Source: Perkinsus marinus ATCC 50983
Taxonomy: Eukaryota > Perkinsozoa > Perkinsida > Perkinsidae
DNA length: 64,000 nt
Reading direction: 5' to 3'
Assembly: GCF_000006405.1 (NCBI RefSeq)
Contig: NW_003211646.1
Location: 62,001 to 126,000, forward strand
The stretch's first letter is position 1. Each line of letters begins with the position of its first letter. Below the pieces are notes generated by a model that did not search any database, had not been told where the DNA came from, and saw only the letters and a list, made by a program, of their open reading frames with translations. The translations under genes were made by a program, and so were the position numbers. This document shows, one piece after another, positions 33,880 to 45,223 of this stretch.

Positions 33880-34605
33880 ATGGGCCGCGACCATCCTTCT
33901 AGAGACCACCGTCGAAGTCGTTCGAGGTCGCGGGATCGACATGCGAGGGAGGTTGACCGGTCCGAGCGCAGATCGATGCGACGCCGTTCGCGGTCTCGAT
34001 CGGGCGATAGGAGTTCCACTCGGAAACATGAGAAGAAAGAGAAGAAGCGAGAAAAGAAGCATCATAAGCACAGCAAGAAGACTAAGGAAGCCGACGAGTC
34101 GCTCGAGATGGAGGCTCTTAGGATGTTGGCCAAACAGAATGCTGATGACATGCTTTTGCCTATGGATTTTGGAAGTGTCGTGAGTGACTACAGGGTAGCA
34201 GTAGAGTACCGTAATTGTGTCATCTCAGGGCTACGGTGGTGAGCGGGATCCGCGAGATAAGGCCTTCTCGACGGCATTTGGGATGTCGGGCATGAACACG
34301 TGAGTTTAGGACGTGATGAACGATCATGATGGTATATTGTGTAATGGTATTAGCTCTACGACGGGCTTCGTGGCGGAGCGAGAGAAACCAGACACCAAGG
34401 TTCGTCCCCCAAGGCGTGGGGACAAGCCAGGTATTTCATCACTGATCGTCCACTATCGTTCCAATTGCCGATGCTCTCAGGACCGCAAGATTGGGTGTGC
34501 CCAAAGTGCCAGACAATCAATTTCAAGCAAGCGACTGATTGTTTCAAGTGTGGACGGCTGCGAGGCAGCGCCAACGCTGGCTTCTTTCAGACGCCCAATG
34601 CTTGA
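33880..34605 (+). CDS. SR-rich protein with RanBP2-type zinc finger (ZRANB2-like)
   Basis: ATG 33880 begins an Arg/Ser repeat domain (RSRSRSRDRH, RRRSRSRSGDRSS) and a Lys/His block (KKEKKREKKHHKHSKKTKE). Short exons follow, including GGERDPRDKAFSTAFGMSG and VAEREKPDTKVRPPRRGDKP. The last exon gives a RanBP2-type zinc finger, DWVCPKCQTINFKQATDC then FKCGRLR (W-x-C-x2-C-x10-C-x2-C). The join of GDKP to GPQDWVC keeps phase across a GTATTT...CTCTCAG intron. RanBP2-type fingers of the ZRANB2 class bind single-stranded GGU RNA, and with an RS domain this points to a splicing factor in the nucleus. The order (RS first, finger last) is the reverse of human ZRANB2. Confidence 0.82.
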
Positions 34606-35582
34606 GCTGTATATATGGCTGTTGAGTTTAGTTAGTTGATGGCGAGACGTTGAATGGTACTTGGTATGAATCGGATCGTACATCACCTCTACGGCGTGGA
34701 AGGATGGACTGAGTCTATAAGCGAGGGCTTATGTTTTGCGGGGCGGTGCTCGTCTGGCACTCGGTCACCTCTTGACACGACTCAACGGGAATTTTCAGCG
34801 CGATGCTATCTTTCATTTTCGGAATCTTTTGTGACCACCAGGTAGAATGAAGTGTCGAGAATTTGAGATATGTTGCTTTGAAAGAATTTTCGCAATCAAC
34901 TGATTCGTCATTCCTCATCGTACTGTATACTCGTAACTGTCTATCGTAATCAGTCTCAGTGTGATAGCATAACCTATCTCGAGTTAACAGCTCGACACAG
35001 CGATTCCGCGACTTGCTAGAGCTGGAATTTGTACTCAAAAATCAGTCCAACCACCAGCTCAATGAGAGTATAATGGGTTAACCCTCGAAATTAACGAAAA
35101 CAACAGACTAATACTACGAGAAATCATCTCTTGTAAATGGGGACGAGGTACATACACTCTGTCCACGGAAAAGTAGCAAGGTGGGCGACTTACGAGTGAT
35201 CATTCATTCAAGCGATACAACCACGAGTTACATGGAGATTCGGCGAGAACGGGAAACAACCCTCATAATCGACCACTGCTGAGTCCAAGCGGTGAAGGGA
35301 TTATGTCGTGCAGTTTGCTACCCGACTATCAAGGTTACAAGACAATTATCAGTACAGTCCTCAGGGGGTCCTTACGTCCCTAAGGGGTTAACAACACGTA
35401 GTTGCAACTAAAGCAATAGTAGTAGCATCAATTTCAGCAAAACAGTCAGGCGGCACATATACTACCGATACCACTACCCATCTCACTATTGAGCATGAGC
35501 CATGATATATGGATACCAATTTCAAAAAGACATTAGTAGTCATTCAATGGTATTAGTGGTAATAGCACGTTGTATTCCAACC
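34606..35582. other. Intergenic, no gene seen
   Basis: Short open frames exist on both strands (for example 34654-34845 plus, 34715-35038 minus), but none has motifs or splice partners. The stretch holds nothing I can name. Confidence 0.5.
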
Positions 35583-37023
35583 TTATACAACGGCAAATGC
35601 GCCGGCAATACCCGAGCGGGCAGTAGGAGGCAAGGGGGACTTCTCACCAGGGAAGACCTTAGACATACGTGCCTTGAGGCTACCACCCGAACTGGCAGTG
35701 CGCATAATCGAACGCTTGATAAACTCATCACGACGGGACAGATAGGTCTCCTCCTCCTCTTGGGCCTTCTTGGGTTGCCAGAGAATGATGAGAGAGACGC
35801 CGCAAATGACAACACACATACCAACCAGTTTTGAAGTCGTGGGGATGAGGCCCAAAAGAAAGTAGTTGAGGGCAAGGACGATAATAGAGTTGGAGGCAAC
35901 GATGACGTTGACGGGACCAGTGGAGGGGTACATAAGAGCATAGTTCAGAGCTAGCACACCAACGGCCTGAGAGATACCAGCAACCTGAGGCCAGATGTAC
36001 ATTTGAGGCCACAGCGACCAGTCCTCAGGGAAAAAGGAGTGGGTGAACACAGTATAAAGCATGGCAATGAGACCCATGAAGAACATGACACCCATACGAC
36101 CGATGAAGCCAGACCATGCGGCCATACCATCTCTGCAACTCTGACGAATACATAACAGACTGGCGGCGAAAGTCAGCATACCAAGGATGGCATAGACGAA
36201 GCCCATGAGCTTGCCGGAGCTACCACCATCAAATGCAGCCATGACCACCAAACCGCTGAGGACGATGCAAATGGCAAAGACTTGCATAGCCGACAACCTC
36301 TCATTGTAAATGAAGTGACAGAAGACACCAACGACCTGACCAAAGCAACGAACTAAATTAGTTCAACTAATATGCAACATCTCCCCCCCAAGCACCAACG
36401 GTGGCGAGGGGTACCAAGAATTTGACTTACAATGATATCCGAGGAGATGACGGCTGTCAAGGGACCTGTGGACTTTGGGTCTGTGGCAAAGGCCCACTTC
36501 ATCATCAACTGGGACCAGCCAACGCACATACCTGAGAGAAAGAGAATAGGAGGTTATTTCCCGCTGTGATAGATACGACGTTACCTCCGATGATAGTAAG
36601 TACCTTGGCACTCAAGGTCAAGCGGCTGGGAGGCAACTTTTGAGGGAGCAGCTGATCGTCCAACTGCTTGTAAGTCTCGGCAGCCTTCATTTGCTCGTCA
36701 GTGAAGAACATAGCGCCAAGATTCCACCTGAAGGCAGCTCATGAGATCAAGAGAGAATGGCTGTGAGATGCCCACCAGAAGTAGATCCCCACAAAGACTC
36801 CGATGAGACCAGAAGTAAGCCAAATCCAACCAATGACGGCCCAGGGGTCAACACCCGGGACGTTGGTATAGGATATGAGGAAGTTGACGATACCAAAGGT
36901 AATCTGGGCCAAGAACGACCAGGCGACACACTTAGGAGATACTGTGACCATTCTGGACTCAATAGGAGTAGGAGGGGAGAACCAAGCAAACACTAAAAGG
37001 AAGAACATGTCCAAACGTATCAT
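35583..37023 (-). CDS. Multi-pass transporter, drug/metabolite (EamA-like) type
   Basis: Four exons on the minus strand join in phase. Exon 1 from ATG 37023 has hydrophobic helices (IRLDMFFLLVFAWF, FLAQITFGIVNFLISY, WAVIGWIWLTSGLIGVFVGI). Exon 2 is a hydrophilic loop (EQMKAAETYKQLDDQLLPQK). Exon 3 holds VGWSQLMMKWAFATDPKSTG. The long last exon (about 36331-35583) contains at least six more membrane segments, such as AMQVFAICIVLSGLVVMAAF and VNVIVASNSIIVLALNYFLL, with a cytosolic tail rich in Ser/Lys. Ten or so helices in two halves fit the drug/metabolite transporter superfamily. The substrate is unknown; nucleotide-sugar or amino-acid transport would be typical. Introns are about 50-100 nt. 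Confidence 0.75.
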
Positions 37024-37749
37024 CTACATTTACCTCGCCGAAGAGGCGCCCATTAGAAGTGTTATCATCCTCAGCTGATAATGGCTGCACAGCTACCTAG
37101 AACTCCAGTGCTTCGCTCAAACACACATGTTCATCGGTGTGTACAACAAATTTACCATTGTTGGCAGCAGCCACGATTGAATATAGCGCTCGCCCCAGAG
37201 GGATTCAACTAAGCTTGATGTCTCCCTGAATCGATCAATAGCCCACTACGAGCGCATGATACAAACCACGTGAGCGTTGCAGATCTGCGAGAGACGAATA
37301 CAAGAAGCCCTGCAGTCCGTACGTATAAAGCGTGATCGATATTCACATAGGTACATAGCGTTCAACGGACATTAGCATAAGTTATCACACTCTCGTCACC
37401 AGCAACAACAACTATGAGTATACTAGTAGGCTACTAGTAGCTTTCAGTGATAGTTACTGTCATTTTATGAAGAGCTGCTTCCAAGCTTGAATATCTGGGT
37501 CAGTCGCGATTTGTTACACGCGTGACAAGTGTGGCGTTCATCAAACACAAGTAGGAAGTGATGAATACAATAAATTATGAAATATGTTAACACTACGTGA
37601 CTAACAGAACCGTCTACATAACTATCAATGACAATCAATTCCAGCACGGAATATATGGTCACTTCTACGTCCTCCATAGTGCTGATAGTTGGCTTCAGTA
37701 GTAATGGTTTCATTGTCCAACAGTAGAGGCAGCAACCCATCGTCCATTA
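37024..37749. other. Intergenic between two transporter genes
   Basis: No coding exon is recognised. A minus-strand open stretch at 37465-37740 has no motif. Confidence 0.45.
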
Positions 37750-39876
37750 TCACGAATGGCCAAGACCAAGGCGTGAGTAATATGCTCTACGGAACTGCAT
37801 ATTGCTCCTTGGTGATGACAAATAGCCTTGAACTCTCCTCACGTATACCTCAGGCATCACTACTGCCGCAGTCGGGGCGTTGGGCATGGCAGTGGCGATA
37901 GCCTCTGTAGTAGGGGAGTCGTAGTAGTAAACCTAATAGATCACAAATGGAAGATATGAAGGTTACCGCCAACAACAACTCACCGGAGAGCATGCTAGTT
38001 GTTCAGCCAGCTTCTCTGGACAGGGGAGGAATAGCCCGGTCTGTGTGCTCCTGTCGATCCTCTTCAAGTAAAGAGATATGCCCAAGCCTATAGCAGCCCA
38101 AAGCGCTAGACATCCGAAGGGCCAAATGAAGTCTCCCGATTCCTGATGGAGGAACTCGAGTATCGATGGGGCTATCGCTTGACCGCAGTTCTGTAGGGCG
38201 AACGTGAGCCCGAAAGCCGCCCCTACTGAGCGTGGTGGCACAGTAAAAGGAATACACGCCCATATCACAGCACCATACAAACAAATAGATATTCCCATGA
38301 GGACGAAGAAGAATGCAACTGAAGTGCAGTGGGGACACCGCGGAAAAACCATGAGGGAAACGTTCGTTATTAGTAACAGGGCCGAGGCCCAGACCATGAG
38401 CTTAGGCCTCTGACCCCGTCTATCTATATAGATACTCATAAAGGGCGAAAGGACCGCCCCAAGCATTGTAGGGATCGAGTTGATAGCGTTGGTAGTCTTC
38501 AAATCGAAACCGAAATGGGCATCAGACTGAAGATATGCCGGAGCCACCACCTGAGGAGAAATGAACACAATGATCATTGGACTGATCATAGGAGCAACAA
38601 GGGTAGTGTATTCCACCCACCTGATAAAATGGGAAGATGGACATGTAGGTGAAAACACAGCTCAGTGCCAAGCACCAGAACATTTTACCAAAACTTTTCA
38701 CATCACTCAATTGGACCCCGCGATCCCCCGACTTCGTGTCCTGACTCAATAGGATCAAATCAAAGGCATTGAAGAAGACGGTACCTCTTCCGCCCCGGCG
38801 ATATGGTTTGCCTTATCGTGAGAATTCGCTTGACGATCAAAAACGCAGGTGAGCACAGCACTTGTAACACCTACACACAGGCTACTATACGGAGAGAATA
38901 ATGAGATCGATGTTACTAACACCCGCCATGCAGACCCCTGCCATGGCTCCAATGACGACACCCCAGTTCCGGACGAACATTGGTTGCGTGTTAAGCACCA
39001 GGACACTGCCCAGTCTAGAGAGTGTCAGCGAGCACCCAAGGGCGAATGCTAGCTCCTTGCCGCGGAACCAGTGGGTCATAATTGTACCTTAGACTAATAG
39101 CAGCCTTCTCGATGTACAATACTAGATTACTGTTAGCAACGTTGAGGCTTTCCCCTCCCATGCCGAATATTGCCCTTCCAACAACAAGGACAGTGAAAGA
39201 GCGCATGTGTAGGCCCAGAGCGTACACGACTGTGCCGGAAAAATTGATGAGAACGAAAAAAATCATAGAACGCTGAACCTAACGGGAACCCATGTGGACT
39301 CGGAAACGGTTCGGTGCTCGTACTCCAACAAGGTCTATGAGGAGCCCACCGAACAGTGGTAGGATCACATTAGGGTAAGCATAGACGCCCGAGATGACCC
39401 CATAGCCTGTGTCCGAGATCCCAAGCCTCTCTACTAGTACCTGCGCCCAAGTGAGAGCTGTGGTGAACGAAGAAGTGCTGAGCCGCATTACGTTGCGTGT
39501 AGCACTGCACATATCGTAGTTGTAGGTGAGTCCCATGAGCACTAGTGACTGCAAAATGAGGACGATGAACCGGACGGGGCCATTCCGATAACTCTGATCT
39601 TTCGCGAGGAGGGATTCTTCGAAATCGCCTGAAACAACCGTTCAGTTGATATACCTATCCACACCTTTGACTATATCGTCGTGGGTAGACTTGCAGGGTG
39701 ATGCAAGATTCCATGGGATTCTTATTACCGTTCTCAAACCTCTCCTGGGAATCTCTATGCAGCCGTGCCTGCGATAAAAGGTTGTGAGCTCAAAGACCGA
39801 AGTTCTTGCTCACTACCGCTTCGTGCTGACCCTGACTGGGACCTTCAGATTCTTGTAGGAAATATTCTGCCTCCAT
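37750..39876 (-). CDS. Major facilitator transporter, MFSD1-like
   Basis: MFS protein in several exons. ATG 39876 starts MEAEYFLQESEGPSQGQHEA. The next exon brings GDFEESLLAKD, whose EESLL fits an acidic dileucine sorting signal, and then the first helices (PVRFIVLILQSLVLMGLTYN). Conserved MFSD1-type features are YPNVILPLFGGLLIDLVGVR (the MFS loop 2-3 motif), VVGRAIFGMGGESLNVAN and WFRGKELAFALGCSLTLSRL. The C-terminal half includes SPFMSIYIDRRGQRPKLMVW and SVGAAFGLTFALQNCGQAIA. A last exon (about 37935-37750) adds a hydrophilic tail after a GTGAGT donor. MFSD1 is a lysosomal dipeptide exporter in animals; the dileucine motif makes an endolysosomal site plausible. The tail end and a possible extra exon near 39700 are uncertain. 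Confidence 0.75.
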
Positions 39877-40508
39877 GGCCGTCCCACCTGGAAAGATTAC
39901 CTCCCAATCAGCGACCCCAGCCCTGCTATCTGGTAGTACTTTGCGTGTGAGGTCTTCCAGGTCCATCAAGATCCCGAATGGTATCAGACATTGCAGGTGA
40001 GAGTCTGACCACCACAAAACTATAGAGAATAATGTTGAGCTTAGGCTATCCAAAAAGACCGCGAAGAGGCAGCTTTCCCTGTACCTCACCGCCCCTGTGG
40101 CATGAACGAGCATCGTAGGCTCTGTGACCTCCTCCGTTAAACTCAACCAAACATTTGCCATACATGAACTACCGGTGAGACATGGACCATGTCTCGGGTA
40201 GAGTTCGGGGAGCAAACCCCAAGCTTGACGGTCATATTTCACATGGTTCGTCCTCAACACGTGCTTTCCTAGACGCTACAGTCACCGTGTTATCAAGCTA
40301 ACGAAGATGTGGAGGTACAGTTTCTTCACTGAGTGGAGCTTCAGTTTCCTCTTTCTCAAGTCGGTTGGCTTGTGGTATCTGATGACGTCGTTTACATACC
40401 CGAAGAAGAATCAAGAACGCAGGTCAGAATACTGGCCGTGCCATTCGGCATAGTCTCGCAAGCCGCAGCACAAACCATGACAATAGTATAGCAAGATGAA
40501 ATGCTTTT
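39877..40508. other. Intergenic, possible short open reading frame
   Basis: A minus-strand frame is open across 39790-40260 but shows no motif. A plus-strand ATG at 40307 begins a hydrophobic 48-codon frame (MWRYSFFTEWSFSFLFLKSV...) that could be a micro-protein; support is too thin to call it. Confidence 0.35.
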
Positions 40509-42661
40509 TCACATCTCCAGCACGGTCTCTTCGTCCGGCTTGAGTTCTTGGAGCTCCATGAAAGACCAGCACCTGTTCACGGGTACAGCCTCGACATTGT
40601 TTTCCAGCGATAAATTTCATGGCCATGGTTTCGCAAGTCTTAACAGGTACAAAATGTGGTTCACCTCGTTGACACTTTCTTCTTCTTAGGCTTGTAGTGT
40701 TTGAACTCGAAAAATATTGCACTATCTGAAATATCAGACTGAAAAATGATAAAAAACGACAGCGGCAGGATTCGAACCTGCGCGGGCAGAACCCAGTGGA
40801 TTTCTAGTCCACCTCCTTAACCACTCGGACACGCTGTCACACAAAAATTACGATTTCTAGCGAGATCCATAAGTGTGATGTAATCCTCAATATACCTCTA
40901 AGTATAACACTGAGTTAGCGACTCACTGGTTCTCTGCATTTGCTCAAGGCTAACGGCTAGATAAACTCTTTCCTCAAAAAGCACATGGTTGACGCGTCTT
41001 TCTCTGCTTATATGAGTGTCCACCGAGCAAACCACAGTTTGGTCGGGATCTGACGAATCAACGACGATGACTTACCTCACACGGACGGTGATCAGCATCA
41101 ATGGCTCTTACCTACTACAGATACTGTGGTTATAGGGTCTACATAGCTCTGAGCATCCTTCAGCCCCCATCCCTCTATCCGAATGGCAACCACTGTACCT
41201 CAAGAGTGAGCATATGAATGGAACTCGACAAGCCGGAAATGGGCAGCAACCCACCCACAACTTCGGTCAAAGCAGCATGGCTTTGATGGAAATCAGATAC
41301 GTCTCGCTGGGCATAGTCGACAGTATCTCCAGCAGTGTCATCCTTAATTATCGGGGATGCCTCGCGGAACCTTCGACGAAACACATGGCACTAATTTACG
41401 TCCATCAACTGATAAAACGAGATCGACCATTCGACGGACTAGTTCTCAACCTCTACACTCCTTACTTGGTCGCAGAGACCGGAAACTTATCTGCTGCCGC
41501 GTAAGGGCTCGCAGCAGCAGGGAGGAAGAGATAAAGGATCACTAGGGAATAGGAAGGCGTGTTTTGAATAACCAGCAGTTCGAACCGACCAGGTTCTAGG
41601 GACTTCAAATCGGCTATCGTTATGCCAAGATGACCACTTCTTACGCCCGATTTCGACAGAATCTCGAGCCGAGCACTGAAATGAGCTGGTTGATAATGAT
41701 ACCGACAACACAGTTGTAGTTCCCTTCCCCGATGCGAGTCTGCTACTATCACACCTCAGACACAATATGATCTTCCTGGTGATCTCCTGATCTGTTGAAC
41801 TCACAGCCAAATGGCCCCGAGTCGCCGCCATGTCGATAGCGAGCTTTCTATACCTCAAATGAGCCAGTATTCTATAACAGGGTCCGTGCTAGTACCCTTC
41901 TTGAGCTTCCAGTATTTGACCCCAGTCATCAGCTTCACATGCCTTGGTAAGCTGGGAAGCCCATCTCCGCCTACAACCAGCGCGATCCATCTCAGCGCAG
42001 GTAGACCTGTCGGCCGACATCACCTGATATCGCTGGCTCTCCGCGGCGAGGCCATTTGGATATGATGCAATCACGCTCGAAGACTGAGCAATACCGCCCT
42101 TCATGGTATTCTAACAACGCAAGACCCTCGAAACGTAGAAGCTACCACGCAATATATGGAGAGCCGATGGTCTATCGACTATGACGAGGCCGGGAGGACT
42201 ATCTGGAGTGTTCCACTGTTGGTGGCGTATCTCACAAGAGGGGATGTTACGTCCTCGAATCAGGCCAAAAGTGTGATTGCGGAATGGGTCAGCCAATCGA
42301 AACAGTCTGGGCGCGCGCCTTGAGGTCCACTGTGGCATTGCCATGCTACACTAGAGTGCGGTCTGAGAGCAATCCCAGCCTGTCAAAAGATGGAGCTCCT
42401 TCGCGAGGTTCCAAACAAAGCTATAAAAGCGAATAGCATGAACTGTTGTGATGATTATACGCTTATCCGAAGTGAGGATCAATGAGAGCCAGAGAACGTC
42501 CTTATAGTTAGCCAATATGAGTTCGTCGCCGGGGAGACAGAAGGGCACAAGACAACATACCGAGGACCAGTTGGAGTATTAATGATCGCGTAATGAGGCT
42601 GTGTTTGAGCAGTAGATGGTGTTGATCGATCACGATACGACTGAAGGGAACAGGACCTCAT
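40509..42661 (-). CDS. Unrecognised multi-exon gene hosting an intronic tRNA
   Basis: ATG 42661 starts MRSCSLQSYRDRSTPSTAQT. Later coding blocks are SALHILRGSFYVSRVL (about 42115-42170), DRAGCRRRWASQLTKACEAD (about 41930-41990), SKSGVRSGHLGITIADLKSL (about 41600-41670), SDFHQSHAALTEVVGGLLP (about 41240-41300) and RRVNHVLFEERVYLAVSLEQ (about 40940-41000). At 40927 a GTGAGT donor follows MQRT. Splicing to an acceptor ending at 40726 keeps phase into SAIFFEFKHYKPKKKKVST, and a second phase-correct intron (40573-40664) leads to FMELQELKPDEETVLEM and the stop at 40509. Without that splicing the frame stops at 40898. The 201-nt intron contains tRNA-Ser. The family is not recognised; the helical segments suggest a soluble scaffold. 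Confidence 0.55.
40757..40838 (-). tRNA. tRNA-Ser(AGA)
   Basis: 82-nt class II tRNA on the minus strand. The 7-bp acceptor stem GACAGCG / CGCTGTC, the D-arm GTCCGAGTGGTTAAGG, the anticodon loop CTAGAAA (anticodon AGA), a long variable arm characteristic of serine tRNAs, and the T-loop TTCGAAT are all present. CCA is not encoded, as expected in the nucleus. No intron in the anticodon loop. It lies in the same orientation inside a predicted intron of the gene 40509-42661. Confidence 0.93.
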
Positions 42662-42689
42662 CTATGAGAATCAGTGAAACACCATCATA

Positions 42690-42762
42690 GCTCCGCTAGC
42701 TCAGTAGGCAGAGCGTGTGGCTGTTAACCACAAGGTCGGTGGTTCGAACCCATCGTGGAGCG
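42690..42762 (+). tRNA. tRNA-Asn(GTT)
   Basis: 73-nt tRNA with acceptor stem GCTCCGC / GTGGAGC, D-arm GCTCAGTAGGCAGAGC, anticodon loop CTGTTAA (GTT, with U33 present), T-arm GGTGG-TTCGAAC-CCATC and discriminator G. CCA is not encoded. It is divergent from, and 28 bp upstream of, the ATG of the minus-strand gene. A decayed copy lies at 5804-5872. Confidence 0.95.
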
Positions 42763-44081
42763 CTTTCATCACAACCCCTCGAGTGTTGCCTCACATTCCT
42801 TTCTTATAGCACACCGCCATCGCTCATATGTCCACCGGGCAGCCCAGCAAATAGCAATGTACGAGTGGAAGAAGGATAGGTCACCCCGTACTCGAGTCAC
42901 TCGCAGTCGCCCTCCCCGACACGGGTTGTGATCAGTACATCGCGAGTTGGTCCTAGGCATTCGAAGACCTACACGCAAGTACGGTATGCTCATTCACAGA
43001 GGACAGTGTTGAGGGATACCTCGCTTGCACATGCGTGCCCATTTGCACAGGCGTGCTAGGTCCGTGTGTAGGCGTGCTACGCGGAGTCTCGGTATAACTC
43101 GTTAAATCCTTTTCCAATATGTCCGATCATGAGTCGAGCATGCAGTCAGAGGAGGCACACGGGAGCGAGTCCCAAACAGTATATCATCGTATATATCCCC
43201 TTTGAGAAGGAACCATCCCTACTTGGGCGAACCTTGAATTATATCCGACGAATTCTCGATAATATATGATATATCGTAAATCCTCCCATACGGTAGACTC
43301 CTGTGCATAGTGTGTGGCAGCGGGATCTCCATCCTCAACAGCCTAAGTTGGTTCTTCCTCATGGTGTGAGCCTATCTTCTGGAACCTGTTGAGCCCTCGA
43401 GAATATCCCCACCTCCGTTCTCCGCGTGAATACTGCTACTTTTATCGCGAGAAAGCCGATGGACCACCTGCAGAAGATCTTGATGAAATGAAAAAGTCCA
43501 TACCGGGCGCCGTAATATACCCTAGAGGATCTCGGGAAGATTCCCTCTGAGTCGCACTAGCGTGGTTCCCCATACCTAGACGAAAAAGTAACTATCCCGT
43601 AAGTCTAAGCTGTGAACGAACCTGGTATCACATACCTATCGCTGCATGATATTGTTGAGCATACAGAGCAGTTGAGAAATAACTGAATAGTCGCATCTAC
43701 TTGTCGACGCCTGTTCAGCCAGTGGCTAATGCTATATAACGGAGATCGGTGCGGTGGATGGTGCGGCTGAATAATAACATTCTCCTCCTGATGACAGAAC
43801 CCTTAGTATGAACTACGCACTGTGATTGTCAGAGCTCACCTACGCGACTGCTGCTGCATACGAGAGATCTTCGGTGAGACGTTCTCTTGAAGCAATCCTA
43901 AACCTTTAACCTTTTCCGCGCTGCTTCCTTATCGTAAAACCTACATCAACACTAATACCACCACATGTTCCAGAGAAAATCTGAAACATCTCATTGGTCT
44001 TCATTCGCCTTAACAATTTATTTTCAGGTCGGATAGGTCTGAGCTCCGCATTGACCACGAATCCCATACCAATACCAACCT
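42763..44081. other. Gene-poor stretch
   Basis: About 1.3 kb with frequent stops in all frames. No exon, hairpin cluster or member of the dispersed repeat family is recognised. Confidence 0.5.
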
Positions 44082-44636
44082 ATGGATGAACTTATTTCCA
44101 GCAGTCAACAGCTTCCCTTGCATAGCAGGAAAACCACTGGTACCGGAAGCTCCAGCGCCATGAGGAGCTCCGATAGCCGCGATATCATCTCTAAGAGCAC
44201 CGCTGACCATGTTCGAGAAAGCGAAGGACTTCCCCTCTACGTGATTGCTAGACCCGTGGTGAGCCCATGGTGGATTCACGGTGAACTAGGCCGTCGCCTG
44301 GTTCGCCGTCCACGGTTTTCTTCCGATCATATATTCGCCGTCCTCAGCAAACACTCCAATGATGCTGTAAGTGTCATTCTAGTCCCCCTCCCTTACACCA
44401 CATTTCCCTCAAGTTGGCTATGCTAGTCTGGTTGTGAAGTTATCTTGTTGAATGGCGTCCTCAAATGGACTACTACCGTGCCGAATAGGATAATTCCATC
44501 GCCCTGTATTAGACAGTGGGGTAATAGCCTGACGTCCTTAACAAGTTTGGCAAGTTTCATAAGCAACGTGCAAAGCGAAAAGTGTGAACAATTTTCGATT
44601 TTCGAGCGGAGCGATGAACCCATCGACTCCATTTAA
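44082..44636 (+). CDS. Unrecognised two-exon protein, 164 residues
   Basis: Exon 1 (44082-44366, 95 codons) starts MDELISSSQQLPLHSRKTTG and contains VVSPWWIHGELGRRLVRRP. A 60-nt intron with a GTAAGT donor and CTATGCTAG acceptor (44367-44426) joins in phase to exon 2 (44427-44636), which reads SGCEVILLNGVLKWTTTVPN and ends ERSDEPIDSI. The N-terminus is Ser-rich and probably disordered; the rest looks folded. No family recognised. The clean splice sites and phase make the gene model itself good. Confidence 0.6.
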
Positions 44637-44682
44637 CTGAGTTATTGCTCAAGTCTGTATCGTATTAGTTTGAGCTCTTTTC

Positions 44683-45223
44683 ATGGGATGTACGTCGAGT
44701 TCGCTTCCAAACGACGTAGACGCCTATGAATCAATATACGCATCACCGACCGCTAAGCGACGTCGGCGAAGGAAGCTATTCGAGGTCCCTCAGGACAAGG
44801 CTCAACAACAAAGACCACGTCATCACATGGGGTCTGAGGAGACTAATCCCGGTGGGGACGCCACGTGTAGCACCAGTAGTTAGGGGATGATGATAAGATG
44901 TTCGCCCGATAGGTATTAGCCCCTTCGTCGAGCAATCTCATGTTGAAGTCGAGCACCCGCGGAGCTGGCCTTCCAGTAGGTCTCAAGCGCCGAGGTGAGT
45001 AACACTGATGTGAGCAGGTCCAGGGTGTAAGTCTCGGCTCTTTACGATTCATGAGCATTCTCCCCTTGCTGTTGTCGACAGAGCACACCATGGTAGCGAT
45101 CCTCATCATAGACGGAGCGATTCCAGCACTCGTCGTGGGCAGCAACATCATCACAATGATAGTCAACAAGTATATAAGAGTCGTTCGAGATCGGAAGTCC
45201 GCAGTCGTGGAGTATATCGATGA
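44683..45223 (+). CDS. Small protein with myristoylation/palmitoylation N-terminus and Arg/Ser/His-rich tail
   Basis: ATG 44683 gives MGCTSSS: Gly2 fits N-myristoylation and Cys3 palmitoylation. A polybasic stretch AKRRRRRK follows, and then a Gln/Arg/His-rich region. Exon 1 ends near 44865 at GTGTAG, although it remains open to 44883. A second exon (about 44920-45000) reads LMLKSSTRGAGLPVGLKRR before a GTGAGT donor. A third reads HEHSPLAVVDRAHHGSDPHH with RSDSSTRRGQQHHH and stops at 45221-45223. Acylation and membrane anchoring are inferred from motifs alone. The assignment of exons 2 and 3 to this gene is by neighbourhood and composition. If they are not included, the gene is a 66-codon single exon. 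Confidence 0.5.

Noticed and set aside
39790-40260. 156-codon minus-strand frame upstream of the MFSD1-like gene
   Set aside because: Its last part contains the true start of the transporter; the rest shows no membrane or other motif and is probably 5' leader.
40307-40453. Hydrophobic 48-codon plus-strand frame
   Set aside because: Attractive as a micro-protein, but no homologue, splice or promoter evidence; mentioned only as a possibility.
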